64,000 bases of DNA. Source: Planosporangium thailandense. GTDB taxonomy: Bacteria > Actinomycetota > Actinomycetes > Mycobacteriales > Micromonosporaceae. A model generated the notes under the pieces. That model was not told the origin of the DNA. It saw nothing but the letters and a program-made list of their open reading frames with translations, and did no database searches. Shown one piece after another: positions 1 through 8,032 of this stretch (positions are counted from its first letter, which is position 1; each line of letters starts with the position of its first letter). The stretch lies in NCBI RefSeq assembly GCF_011947195.1, contig NZ_JAATVY010000025.1, forward strand, positions 1-64,000. Direction: 5' to 3'. A program made the position numbers and the translations under genes.

Positions 1-248
1 GTTTCGCCGATACGGTAGCGAGCGGGGTTGAATTCGCGCCACCCCGGGTTGATCTTTGTGGATAGAACTTGTCAGTTCCGGCGTCAACGGCCACGAGGGG
101 TAGTGCTGCGCTTATTCGCCGTGTCCCTGGCTGGCGGCATTTCCGGGTACCGATTACCAACGGCAAGCTTTCGCTTACCTGAATCCGCCAGCCGCTGGCG
201 TACCCAAGGGCGGGCCGGCGGCCGATCGGCTGGGCCGGGGTACCGCAC
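1..248. other. Non-coding left edge with a candidate structured RNA
   Basis: No convincing gene is visible here. The stretch 129-193 is closed by a perfect 9-bp inverted repeat (129-137 with 185-193). Inside it lies a second hairpin, 162-168 with 173-179, which on the minus strand has a GAAA tetraloop. This geometry would suit a leader RNA of a minus-strand gene lying to the left of the window. I compared it by eye with the conserved cores of the c-di-GMP-I and c-di-AMP riboswitches and neither fits, so no class is assigned. It could also be chance pairing in GC-rich DNA. Confidence 0.25.
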
Positions 249-288
249 AGCAGAAACCCGCGCCGGACTGTCGGCGCGGGTTTCTGCT
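249..288 (-). terminator. Perfect 16-bp hairpin terminator
   Basis: The arms 249-264 and 273-288 are exact reverse complements around an 8-nt loop. The hairpin starts 15 bases beyond the stop codon of the minus-strand gene at 303-827, the position expected of its intrinsic terminator. The arm sequence is also capable of stopping transcription coming from the left. Confidence 0.8.
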
Positions 289-302
289 ATGTGCGCGGAG
301 CG

Positions 303-827
303 CTATGAGCTCTTGGCGGACGGGATGATGTGGGTGGCGCCCATGCCCAGCCGGCGCACCGCCAGTTCGGCGGCCTGCGCGGTGAGGTTGCGGGCGTCAG
401 CGACGTTCCAGCCGTCGCCGGCCGCGTACGTCGCGCCGACCCAGGTCGGGTGCAGCACCGGGATGATGGCGCGCATCACCGCGGCGAAGGCGTCACCGTC
501 GGCCACGCTGTCGAAGGTGGTGACCGTGACGATCGTGCCGTCCAGCGTGCAGGTGCCCTGGTCGTGGTACCGGTAGACGGACTGGTCGTGCCTGGCTGCC
601 TGCTTGAACTCGGTGCAGTTCATGTCCCGGGCCAGCGAGGCAGCCGGCTGCCCCAGGTACTTCGGCTGGTTGAACCGCGCCACGAGCTGCGGAGCTCCCC
701 ACCCGATCAGGCCCGCGACAACCGCCAGCACGACGGCCGCGCCGACGACCCGCAGCCGGGAGCCACCGTCACCCGCGAAACCGGTGGTACCGGTGGGGCT
801 TACTGGAGCTTCCTGAACTGCAACCAC
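303..827 (-). CDS. Membrane-anchored hypothetical protein
   Basis: This 174-residue protein matches no family I recognise. It has a short charged cytoplasmic N-terminus, one hydrophobic segment at about residues 27-46 and an extracytoplasmic C-terminal domain of about 125 residues with two cysteines (in MNCTEF and GTCTLDG) that could pair as a disulphide. The start is a GTG preceded at 7 nt by GGGGAG. The gene is monocistronic: hairpins lie at 929-961 upstream and 249-288 downstream. A GACCG-AG-CGGTC dyad near 880-895 is a possible operator. The topology suggests a type II membrane protein with a sensor-like or structural external domain, and no enzymatic motif is visible. Confidence 0.75.
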   Translation of the reverse strand: MVAVQEAPVSPTGTTGFAGDGGSRLRVVGAAVVLAVVAGLIGWGAPQLVARFNQPKYLGQPAASLARDMNCTEFKQAARHDQSVYRYHDQGTCTLDGTIVTVTTFDSVADGDAFAAVMRAIIPVLHPTWVGATYAAGDGWNVADARNLTAQAAELAVRRLGMGATHIIPSAKSS

Positions 828-928
828 GCTTTACTCCCCAGGAATGTGTCGGTTGTTTCCGGGACATAGTTAATTTTATTGACCGAGCGGTCGGAGTTCT
901 GTCGTCTGACCGGTCCGGCGTCACCGGC

Positions 929-961
929 GACAGGCCAGGGCCGTCGAGACCCTGGCCTGTC
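929..961 (-). terminator. Perfect 12-bp hairpin terminator
   Basis: The arms 929-940 and 950-961 are exact reverse complements with a 9-nt loop. The hairpin lies just past the stop codon (979-981) of the DUF2334 gene and separates it from the next minus-strand gene. Confidence 0.8.
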
Positions 962-978
962 CCGGATGGCGCCCCGCG

Positions 979-3438
979 CTACATTCCGGACGCCGGTACG
1001 AACGTGTAACCGTCGGCCTGGACGCCCTCGACGATCGTCTTCAGGTAGCTGACGTCGAGGTACGGGTGGAAGAAGAAGCTCGCGACCCCGTCGCGTACCG
1101 CCGTGTTCAACTGCGCGGTCGCGAGGATGTCGGCCGGCAGGCGCGGCGGGTGGTTGTTGTACCACTCCAGCTCGACATTGCCGAGGTTCTCCGGCACCAC
1201 CAGGACGCCGTAGATGTCGCGCACGGTGTACGGGAAGAACTGCCCGACGATCCGCGAGTAGTCGAGCGTCCCGCCGCTCAGCACGCCCGACGGGTACAGC
1301 CCGCGGTCGTAGCGCACCTGGAACGACGCCGCGACCGCCTTGTTGTCCGCGCCGCTGCCGGCGTAGTGCGGGAACTCGAACATGGTCGGCTTCGCCAGGC
1401 CGGCCGCGGTGAAGGCCGCGAGGCCGTCGTTGATCCGGCCCTGCGCCCACGCCTGCGAGTCCTCGCTGACCGGCCCGTCGTAGACGACGGTGTTCGTGTC
1501 ATCGATGTGCGCGCGGTAGAACTCGAAGTCGTCGGCGCTGACGCCGTTGTACGGGTTCGGCACGTTGCTGTACTGGTGCGTGTAGCCGTGCATCAGCAGC
1601 GTCCCGCCGTGCGACTGCATGTACTTCAGCTCCGCCACGACCTGCGGACGTTGGGCCAGCGTGTAGTCCTCGGGGGAACCGCTCGAGTTCGCGCCGTTCG
1701 GGTCCCGGTAGCGCGGATAGACCGCGACCGAGAACGGAACACCCTTGCTGTACAGGTAGTTCGTCATCGCCCGCAGCTGCGCCGGGTCGGCGTCCGGGCC
1801 CACGTCCTCGAGCCGGACCAGCGCCCGGTGCCGCACCGGCGTCGCCGGCGCTAGGACGTCGATGAGCAGGTCGGCGAAGGCGACGTAGCGGTCGTCGGCG
1901 GTCATGTACGCGTACGGGATCTCGCCGAGGTACGTGAAGTTGCCCGACCGGACGCCCCAGGACATCGTGGTTCCGTCCGCCCGGACGGCCTGCCCGACCG
2001 GGGTCGCCTTGGCCGGGTCGCTGATCGACGTGTCCATGATGCCGGCACCGTTCTGCGGGTCCCGGGTGAAGGCCTTGCCCTTGTAGTCGACCGTCGACAC
2101 CGCGGCGAAGTCGAAGCCGGTCCAGGTGAACCCGTGGTCCGCCGCGAAGCCGGGGGCGCGGGCGGTCAGCTGCCAGATGTTGTCGTACATCCAGATGACC
2201 GGCTTGGTGGTGGCCGCGATGTCGTCGAGGAACGCGATCGGCAGCGGCTCGTCGTACGTGGAACCGACGTATACGACCGCCGAGAAGCTCGCCAGCTCAC
2301 CGGCCGAGTAGTCGGCCGCGGGCTGGGCGGTCCAGTCACCGAAGTGCGAGGCGAGGTTCGCCGTCAGGATCGCGTACTGCTCGCCGAGGAACGCGTACGG
2401 CCCGGTGCTGTCGTACACGACGAGCGTCCTGCCGCCGGTGCCGGGGATCCCGGCACCGGAGGTGGCCCCCTTCAGCGGTGCCGATGGGGTGGTGAACACC
2501 GCCGCGCCGGACGGATCGGAGACGTTGTCGGCCGCGTCGAGCGCCTTGACGGTGATGGTGTACGTGGTCGACGGGGTCAGCCCGGTCAGCGTGACGGCGG
2601 GGGTGGTCGTGGTGACCACCGATGGGCCGCCGGAGACTTCGTACGCCACGACACCGACCGCGTCGGTCGACGGTGTCCAGGTGAGGTCGGCGGTGGTCGC
2701 GGTGACGGCGCCGACGGTCGGCGTGCCCGGGACCGTCGGCGGCGTCGTGTCCGGTACCGCTGGCGGGGCCGCCGTCGTGAACGTCACCGCGTCGGACGCC
2801 GGCGAGAGGTTTCCGGCCGCGTCCATGGCTTTGACCGTGATGGAGTAGGTGGTCGCCGGGGTGAGCCCGGTCAGGGTCGTCGCGGCGACGGGAGGGGCGC
2901 CGGTGACCGTGGCGATGGGCGTCGTGCTCGCGCCGTTGAAAAGCTGGTACGCGGTGACCCCCACGTTGTCCGTCGACGCGCCCCAGGTGAGGGTGGCCGA
3001 CGAGGCGTCGGGCGCCCCGGCGACGGGCGTACCCGGCCTGGTGGGCGGCGCGGTGTCGGAGACGGACCCGACGGTGAAGGACCAGATGTACGGGCTGCTC
3101 AACACGCCCGAGGCGTCCTTGAGCTTGATGGTGATGGTGTATCGGGTGCTGCTGGTCAGCACGCCGCGCGGGGTGAACGTGACGGTCTTCGTCGCCGCGT
3201 CGTATCTGGTGTACCCCGACACGTCCGCCCCGCCGACCGTCTTGACGAACGAGTACCGAAGCGACGTCGGATTGATCGCGGCGCCGAAGGTGGCGGTGGG
3301 GTGGACCGTGGTGGCGTTGCCGGTGGTCCCGTTCCCGGGCGTCACCGCCACCACGTCCGGCGTGGCGGCGAAGGCTGGCGTGCTCAAGCCACCCGCGACG
3401 GCAACGCCGGCCGTCGCGAACACGAGCAGCTTCAACAT
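979..3438 (-). CDS. Secreted Ig/FnIII-domain protein with C-terminal DUF2334
   Basis: The protein has about 819 residues when started at the ATG giving MLKLLVFATAGVAVAGG, a classic signal peptide with an AFA cleavage site. The reading frame stays open 35 codons further upstream, and a GTG three codons before this ATG is an alternative start. After the signal come an SbsA-type Ig-like domain (about residues 25-125), two fibronectin type III repeats (about 135-225 and 235-320), and a catalytic-looking region of about 490 residues. The C-terminal part carries the DUF2334 signature, a polysaccharide-deacetylase-like fold, including ALVRLEDVGPDAD and LLMHGYTHQY with plausible metal-binding Asp and His. 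It is likely an exported carbohydrate-active or cell-wall-modifying enzyme, with the FnIII modules acting as spacers. Substrate unknown. The gene follows the collagen-like gene but a hairpin separates them. Confidence 0.8.
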   Translation of the reverse strand: MLKLLVFATAGVAVAGGLSTPAFAATPDVVAVTPGNGTTGNATTVHPTATFGAAINPTSLRYSFVKTVGGADVSGYTRYDAATKTVTFTPRGVLTSSTRYTITIKLKDASGVLSSPYIWSFTVGSVSDTAPPTRPGTPVAGAPDASSATLTWGASTDNVGVTAYQLFNGASTTPIATVTGAPPVAATTLTGLTPATTYSITVKAMDAAGNLSPASDAVTFTTAAPPAVPDTTPPTVPGTPTVGAVTATTADLTWTPSTDAVGVVAYEVSGGPSVVTTTTPAVTLTGLTPSTTYTITVKALDAADNVSDPSGAAVFTTPSAPLKGATSGAGIPGTGGRTLVVYDSTGPYAFLGEQYAILTANLASHFGDWTAQPAADYSAGELASFSAVVYVGSTYDEPLPIAFLDDIAATTKPVIWMYDNIWQLTARAPGFAADHGFTWTGFDFAAVSTVDYKGKAFTRDPQNGAGIMDTSISDPAKATPVGQAVRADGTTMSWGVRSGNFTYLGEIPYAYMTADDRYVAFADLLIDVLAPATPVRHRALVRLEDVGPDADPAQLRAMTNYLYSKGVPFSVAVYPRYRDPNGANSSGSPEDYTLAQRPQVVAELKYMQSHGGTLLMHGYTHQYSNVPNPYNGVSADDFEFYRAHIDDTNTVVYDGPVSEDSQAWAQGRINDGLAAFTAAGLAKPTMFEFPHYAGSGADNKAVAASFQVRYDRGLYPSGVLSGGTLDYSRIVGQFFPYTVRDIYGVLVVPENLGNVELEWYNNHPPRLPADILATAQLNTAVRDGVASFFFHPYLDVSYLKTIVEGVQADGYTFVPASGM

Positions 3439-3494
3439 GGTTCGCACTCTTGTCTCGTTCCTGTCGAGGATGTGCACCGTCGCATGTGGAGAGA

Positions 3495-3535
3495 AGCCCG
3501 GGGGGGTGGTGGTGCGGTCCGCCACCCCCCGGGCT
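3495..3535 (-). terminator. GC-rich hairpin terminator after the collagen-like gene
   Basis: The arm 3495-3509 pairs with 3521-3535 over about 14 bp with one extra G (seven Gs against six Cs). It begins 9 bases beyond the stop codon of the collagen-like gene, so it probably ends or attenuates that transcript before the DUF2334 gene. Confidence 0.7.
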
Positions 3536-3543
3536 CCGCGCAA

Positions 3544-5310
3544 CTAGCTGATCTTGGCCGACCAGGCGATGTTCGCGTTGGCCACGTTGCTGCTGCTCGG
3601 GGTGGCCTTGAGCTCGATCAGGTCACCGGTGGCGACGGACACCGAGTGGGCGGCGTCGCCGCAGCTCTTGACCGCGCTGCCGGAGACGGTGCAGGTGATC
3701 CCGGTGTCGGCGCCGTTCTTGCGGATCATGAAGGTCCAGGTGTAGCTGCTCCCCGGCGCCGCGGTGAGGGCCACGTTCAGGCCCGAGAGGGTACCCGCGA
3801 CCGCGGCCGGCTGCTGCGCGGCCGACTCTGATGTGGACGCGCCCAGGTACATGTAGTACGGGCTGGTCGACGTGGGGTTCAGCACGGCCATCGACGAACC
3901 CTGCAGCATGGTCGCGCCGGTCGCGCCGGTCGCGCCTGCCGGACCGGCCGGACCCGCCGGACCGGCCGGACCCGCGGCGCCGGTGTCGCCCTTGGGGCCC
4001 TGCGGACCGGTGGCGCCGTCCTTGCCGTGCAGGGACGCGATCCACTCCTCGGGGGTACCCGAGAAGAGCCCACTGTCGACAGCCAGCTGGTACGCGTCCT
4101 GGCCGTCGGTACCGTGGCCGACCAGCGACTGCAGCCAGTCCTGAACCGAACCGATCGACGGGTCGTTGGCGAGGGCGATGTCGTAGGCGCTCGCGCCGGC
4201 GATGCCCTGCAGGCCCTGCGGACCCTGGGGTCCGGTGTCGCCCTTGTCGCCCTTGTCGCCCTTTTCGCCCTGAGGGCCCTGGGGGCCTACGGCGCCGTCC
4301 TTGCCGTCAGCGCCGGGGATGCCGGGCACGCCCTGGGGGCCCTGGGGCCCGGTGTCGCCCTTGTCGCCCTTGTCGCCCTTCTCGCCCTGCGGGCCCTGGG
4401 GTCCGGTGTCGCCCTTGTCGCCCTGGGCGCCGGTGTCGCCCTTGTCGCCCTGCGGGCCCTGGGCGCCCGTGTCGCCCTTGTCGCCCTGGGCGCCGGTGTC
4501 GCCCTTGTCGCCCTGCGGGCCCTGGGCGCCCGTGTCGCCCTTCTCGCCCTGCGGACCGACCGCGCCGTCCTTGCCGTCAGCGCCGGGGATGCCGGGAACG
4601 CCCTGCGGGCCCTGGGCGCCGGTGTCGCCCTTCTCGCCCTGCGGGCCCTGGGGCCCGGTGTCGCCCTTTTCGCCCTGCGGGCCCTGGGCGCCGGTGTCGC
4701 CCTTTTCGCCCTGCGGGCCCTGGGGCCCGGTGTCGCCCTTTTCGCCCTGGGGACCCTGGGGGCCTACGGCGCCGTCCTTGCCGTCAGCGCCGGGGATGCC
4801 GGGAACGCCCTGCGGGCCCTGGGCGCCGGTGTCACCCTTGTCGCCCTTCGCGCCCTGTGGGCCCGTCGGACCCTGCGGACCAGCCGGGCCGGTCGCGCCG
4901 GTCGCGCCCTTCGGACCAGCCGGGCCGGTCGCGCCGGTGGTGCCCTTCGGTCCAACCGGGCCGGTCGCGCCGGTGGTGCCCTTCGGACCAGCCGGCCCGG
5001 TCGCGCCGGTGGCGCCCTTCGGACCAGCCGGCCCGGTCGCGCCGGTGGCGCCCTTGGGGCCAGCCGGGCCGGTCGCACCTCGCGGACCCGTGTTGTTCCA
5101 GTTGATCGTCTGCTCGCCGCTCCTGCATCGGGTGCCGCGCTGGTAGTCGATGACGCGCAGGGCGCCGGTGCTGGTGTTACGGCAACCCGTGATGACACCG
5201 GTACTGCTGTTCGGCACGGACGCGTAGGCCGCAGCCGACCCGACTCCGACCAGAACTGCCGCGGCCGTCGCGGAAATGGCCGCTAACTTGCGCTTCTTTG
5301 ACTGGAACAC
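3544..5310 (-). CDS. Secreted collagen-like (GXY-repeat) protein
   Basis: The protein has 588 residues and starts at a GTG with AGGAG 8 nt upstream. A Sec signal peptide (residues 1-30) is followed by a short domain with two cysteines (GCRNTST...GTRC), the N-terminal module often seen in actinobacterial collagen-like proteins. Uninterrupted Gly-X-Y triplets fill about residues 75-370. The early part is of the GPAGPKGAT type, and the later part is rich in GDKGDT and GPQGPQG charged triplets. Two AY-x-A...EW-x-x-SL-x-G modules interrupt the helix at about 372-440, a short GXY tail follows, and a beta-rich 121-residue C-terminal domain (468-588) may nucleate trimerisation. Predicted to form a triple-helical surface fibre. 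No LPXTG sorting signal is visible. Confidence 0.9.
   Translation of the reverse strand: MFQSKKRKLAAISATAAAVLVGVGSAAAYASVPNSSTGVITGCRNTSTGALRVIDYQRGTRCRSGEQTINWNNTGPRGATGPAGPKGATGATGPAGPKGATGATGPAGPKGTTGATGPVGPKGTTGATGPAGPKGATGATGPAGPQGPTGPQGAKGDKGDTGAQGPQGVPGIPGADGKDGAVGPQGPQGEKGDTGPQGPQGEKGDTGAQGPQGEKGDTGPQGPQGEKGDTGAQGPQGVPGIPGADGKDGAVGPQGEKGDTGAQGPQGDKGDTGAQGDKGDTGAQGPQGDKGDTGAQGDKGDTGPQGPQGEKGDKGDKGDTGPQGPQGVPGIPGADGKDGAVGPQGPQGEKGDKGDKGDTGPQGPQGLQGIAGASAYDIALANDPSIGSVQDWLQSLVGHGTDGQDAYQLAVDSGLFSGTPEEWIASLHGKDGATGPQGPKGDTGAAGPAGPAGPAGPAGATGATGATMLQGSSMAVLNPTSTSPYYMYLGASTSESAAQQPAAVAGTLSGLNVALTAAPGSSYTWTFMIRKNGADTGITCTVSGSAVKSCGDAAHSVSVATGDLIELKATPSSSNVANANIAWSAKIS
4201..5088 (-). repeat. 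Tandem GXY-coding repeat region
   Basis: About 900 bases made of 9-bp multiples encode collagen triplets. A longer cassette coding for [16 protein letters not shown] occurs three times (near 4290, 4560 and 4770) with almost identical DNA, showing expansion by duplication. The tract is prone to slippage and to assembly error, so its exact length should be treated with caution. The very long open frames on the opposite strand here are by-products of this periodic composition. Confidence 0.85.
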
Positions 5311-5360
5311 AGACGATCTCCTGTTTCAGTACGGACGACAAAAGTGAAATGGCGCTACGG

Positions 5361-5558
5361 CTATTTCGAGCCGACGACGACCCTTTCCAGGGGCTTCGCC
5401 CGGGGTGGGGGAGGCGGCGCCTGAACTTGGCCGTCCCGGGGCGAGGCCTGCTTGGTGTCGTTGGGGTGGTGCGCCTTGTCCGACAACGTGAGCGCCGCGG
5501 ACGCGATACCCAGCGCCGCCACGACGGCGGCCAGAACCAATGCGGCCTTCTTCTTCAC
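5361..5558 (-). CDS. Small exported or membrane-anchored protein
   Basis: This 65-residue protein starts at a GTG with AGGAG 5 nt upstream. The codons upstream of that GTG are also open but lack a ribosome binding site. It consists of a KKK start, a hydrophobic segment (about residues 4-25, signal peptide or anchor), and a short proline-rich tail (PPPPPR). No family is recognised. It lies 50 bases upstream of the collagen-like gene on the same strand and may be co-transcribed with it, so a role in surface assembly or anchoring is possible. That is inference from position only. Confidence 0.6.
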   Translation of the reverse strand: MKKKAALVLAAVVAALGIASAALTLSDKAHHPNDTKQASPRDGQVQAPPPPPRAKPLERVVVGSK

Positions 5559-6087
5559 AGATTCTCCTGGCACGATTGCGCGTGAAATGCCGACCGAAAT
5601 CGGCGGCCAGAGGCCACCTCGGTGATCGGCGAACCTGATCAGACGGAAGAGGCGCGGATATCCGACCGCGCATGAACAGGTGACAGGGTGGCGACGGATG
5701 TCATGGCATCTCCCGGGCGCGTCAGTGGTACGGGCTCGGTTTCGCCACTAGCTCCCTGCCGGACCTAAGGGCGACCATGTGTGCGCCCGGCAGATCAATG
5801 CATTCCCGGTAGTCCGGTGCTGGACTGTTGCATCAAGGTAGCGATTCGGTTGCGGTGGCGCTGTCAGCAGCCAGGGCCTACCGATATCGGACGCTCGGAT
5901 GACAACGAATGGTCAACGGGCTCACTGCACCCAGGTCAGTCGCTATCGGTCGGTGCGGCAGCCGGGCAACCCCACCTGGCCGTCGTGGCGCCGGCCGAGC
6001 CGCTGAGGAGCGCCTTGTGTGGCCGGTCGGACGCGAGCGACCATCACCCGAACGACATTGAGCCGCCGGCGGCGACCAGACCGATGG
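5559..6087. other. Intergenic region with a candidate structured leader RNA
   Basis: No gene is supported in these 529 bases. The block 5713-5790 is enclosed by a perfect 8-bp inverted repeat (5713-5720 with 5783-5790). It contains two inner helices, 5724-5728 with 5745-5749 and 5754-5757 with 5768-5771, giving a three-way-junction layout. It lies 155-230 bases upstream of the GTG start of the small exported protein and could be its 5' leader. No known riboswitch core was recognised. The rest of the region is unremarkable and probably holds the promoter of the minus-strand surface-protein genes. Confidence 0.3.
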
Positions 6088-6720
6088 TCAGAGGATTCCG
6101 AGCTGGTTGGCGTGCGCGAGTGCCTCCACCCGGTTGCGGGCGCCGAGCTTCTCCATGGCGCGCTGCAGGTACGTCTTGACCGTGTTGCGGGTCAATCCGA
6201 GCGCGGCGGCGATCTCCGGGTTGGTCTGGCCCATGGCTACGTGTCGGAGGATCTCGTACTCGCGGCGGGTCAGCCCATGCTCGCGCAGCTTGCGATCGAG
6301 CAGGACTCCGCCGTCGTGCCCGGTGTTCGCGTAGACCACGCGTTCGCCGTCGGCGACCCGCCGGATCGCGTCGACAAGATCCGCCTGTTCGGTGTCCTTC
6401 ACGACGACGCCGTGCGCCCCGGCGGCGAGGGCGGCGTCCAGCGCGGCGTGGTCGGGGTAGGCGGTAAAGACGATGATCTTCACTGCCGGGTTCTGGGCCA
6501 GCAGCGCACGGATCGTCTCGGGGGCCAGCATGTCCGGTAGGCGCAGATCGAGCAGGACCACGTCAGGGCGGGTCTGGCCCGCCGCGTTGAGGGCTTCCGA
6601 AGCGCAGCGGGCGTAGCCGGCGACCGTGACGAACGTGGTGCGCTGGAGTGCCAGCGACACCCCGTCGAGGACCACCGGGTGGTCGTCGACGACCAGGACG
6701 CGCAGGGCCGGCGTGCTCAT
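6088..6720 (-). CDS. NarL/LuxR-family response regulator
   Basis: The protein has 210 residues, starting at the ATG that overlaps the stop of the kinase gene (ATGA). The N-terminal receiver domain has the acidic pair D12-D13, the phospho-acceptor D58 (in VVLLDLR) and a conserved Lys in VVVKD. The C-terminal LuxR-type helix-turn-helix spans about 148-210 (LTRREYEILRHVAMG, NTVKTYLQRAMEKLG). It is the partner of the adjacent sensor kinase. Because the pair follows a monocarboxylate symporter gene on the same strand, it may control carboxylate uptake. Targets are not evident from the sequence. Confidence 0.93.
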   Translation of the reverse strand: MSTPALRVLVVDDHPVVLDGVSLALQRTTFVTVAGYARCASEALNAAGQTRPDVVLLDLRLPDMLAPETIRALLAQNPAVKIIVFTAYPDHAALDAALAAGAHGVVVKDTEQADLVDAIRRVADGERVVYANTGHDGGVLLDRKLREHGLTRREYEILRHVAMGQTNPEIAAALGLTRNTVKTYLQRAMEKLGARNRVEALAHANQLGIL

Positions 6721-7871
6721 GCGGGTACCCACGCCTGCACCGTCACCCCACCGTCGTCGTTTTCGCCGACCGTGAGCGTGCCGCCGATGCGCGCGAGCCG
6801 ATCGGAGGCCGCGGCCAGGCCGAGGCCGCGAGGGCAGGGTCGGTCGGTAGCGATGCCCTCCCCGTCGTCGGAGACGGTGACCGTGACGCCGTCGCGGGCC
6901 GCGAAGGCGCTGACCACGACAGAGTGCGCCCGGGCGTGCTTTTCCACGTTGAGCAGCGCCTCACGGGCGGCGTCGGCGAGCGCGCGGATACGGGTGGGAG
7001 CCAGGCTGGGTAGCTCGGTCAGGGTGATCATCCGGGCGATGACGCCGGTACGCTCGGAGAAGGCCCGGCAGTGCTCGCGCAGCGCGACGCCCAGGGCGAC
7101 CCGCTCGGGTGGCGTGCTGAGCACGTGGAGCGACCCGCGCAGGGCCGCGCTGGCTTCGCTGGCTTGCTGGTCGATCATGGCCAGTCGGGCGCGTACCGTT
7201 TCGTCGAGATTGGGCTCGTCGCGCAGTAGCCGGATGCCGGCTCCGAGAGTGAACAGCATCGCGCCGACGGTGTCGTGCAGTTCGAGCGCCAACCGTCGGC
7301 GCTCCTCGTGGGCGGCCACTTCGGCGGCGTGCCGGGCGCGCTCGGCGACGACCTGAGCGGCCGCCATCCGCGCGGCCACCTGCTCGAACGCGTGGATGGC
7401 ACGGTCGTCGTAGCGGCGGCTGTAGCGGTCCGCGCCATAGAGGACGCCGAGGAGGCGGCCGTCGTGCAGGATCGGCGCGGCGATCATCGCGTGCACTCCT
7501 TCGGCAGCTACGTGCGGTACGAAGTCCAGGCCGATCTCCGGCGATTCCCGGTAGTCGCTGACCCACAGGGGGCGGCGGCCCATCAGGACCTTGCCGCCCA
7601 GTCCCGCACCGGCCGGCACGATGAGCCCGTCGGCCACGCCGGTGTGGTCGTTCACGAAATCGCCGAGTACGAGCTGTTCCGGGCCACGGGGCGAGCCGAT
7701 CCACGCGACCTCGACACCGGTCAACGTCGGCACGGTGGACGACAGGCGCCGCATCGCCGCGGAGCGGTCGAGCAGCGCCAGGATTTCGGCGAACTCCTCG
7801 TCCAGTTCGGCGAGCAGGTCGTGCCGGGGACGCCCGTTCCTGCGACGGCCCGCATTGGACATTGTGGCCAT
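6717..7871 (-). CDS. GAF-domain sensor histidine kinase (NarX/DegS type)
   Basis: The 384-residue protein is soluble, with no membrane segment. A GAF domain (about 35-175) is followed by a HisKA_3 dimerisation helix with the phospho-acceptor H199 in LALELHDTVG. The HATPase domain has an N-box (EALLNVEKHARA), a G1 box (DDGEGI) and GLGLA. The GAF domain suggests sensing of a cytoplasmic small molecule. The gene overlaps the response regulator by 4 bases, the usual arrangement for a cognate pair, and lies 161 bases downstream of the symporter gene. The gap probably holds its own promoter. Confidence 0.92.
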   Translation of the reverse strand: MATMSNAGRRRNGRPRHDLLAELDEEFAEILALLDRSAAMRRLSSTVPTLTGVEVAWIGSPRGPEQLVLGDFVNDHTGVADGLIVPAGAGLGGKVLMGRRPLWVSDYRESPEIGLDFVPHVAAEGVHAMIAAPILHDGRLLGVLYGADRYSRRYDDRAIHAFEQVAARMAAAQVVAERARHAAEVAAHEERRRLALELHDTVGAMLFTLGAGIRLLRDEPNLDETVRARLAMIDQQASEASAALRGSLHVLSTPPERVALGVALREHCRAFSERTGVIARMITLTELPSLAPTRIRALADAAREALLNVEKHARAHSVVVSAFAARDGVTVTVSDDGEGIATDRPCPRGLGLAAASDRLARIGGTLTVGENDDGGVTVQAWVPA

Positions 7872-8032
7872 GCCCTTCGATCGAATAACCGGTTGTCAGA
7901 GCCGGTCGGTACCGGCCAGCGGCGGTTGGTGAGGGACCTCGAGCCGCCATTTTTCACCTGTTCACGGACTGTCTGGTACCTCCGGATGGAGGAGATCTGC
8001 GGCTGCATCCGCCAACCGCCGTGCCGTAGGGA

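Noticed and set aside
4201-5088. Possible foreign or phage-tail origin of the collagen-like repeats
   Set aside because: Collagen triplets also occur in phage tail fibres, but the signal peptide, the actinobacterial N-terminal module and the absence of phage genes favour a host surface protein.
3831-5286. Very long plus-strand open frames (over 400 codons) opposite the collagen-like gene
   Set aside because: They are rich in Arg/Pro/Ser or Ala/Leu/Gly repeats produced by the periodic GXY coding on the minus strand. They lack ribosome binding sites and family features.
5713-5790. c-di-GMP-I (GEMM) or c-di-AMP (ydaO) riboswitch
   Set aside because: The conserved cores (GGGACGCAAAGC for GEMM, and the CCGAA...CAGCTAACC type for ydaO) are absent on both strands, so only an unassigned structure is reported.
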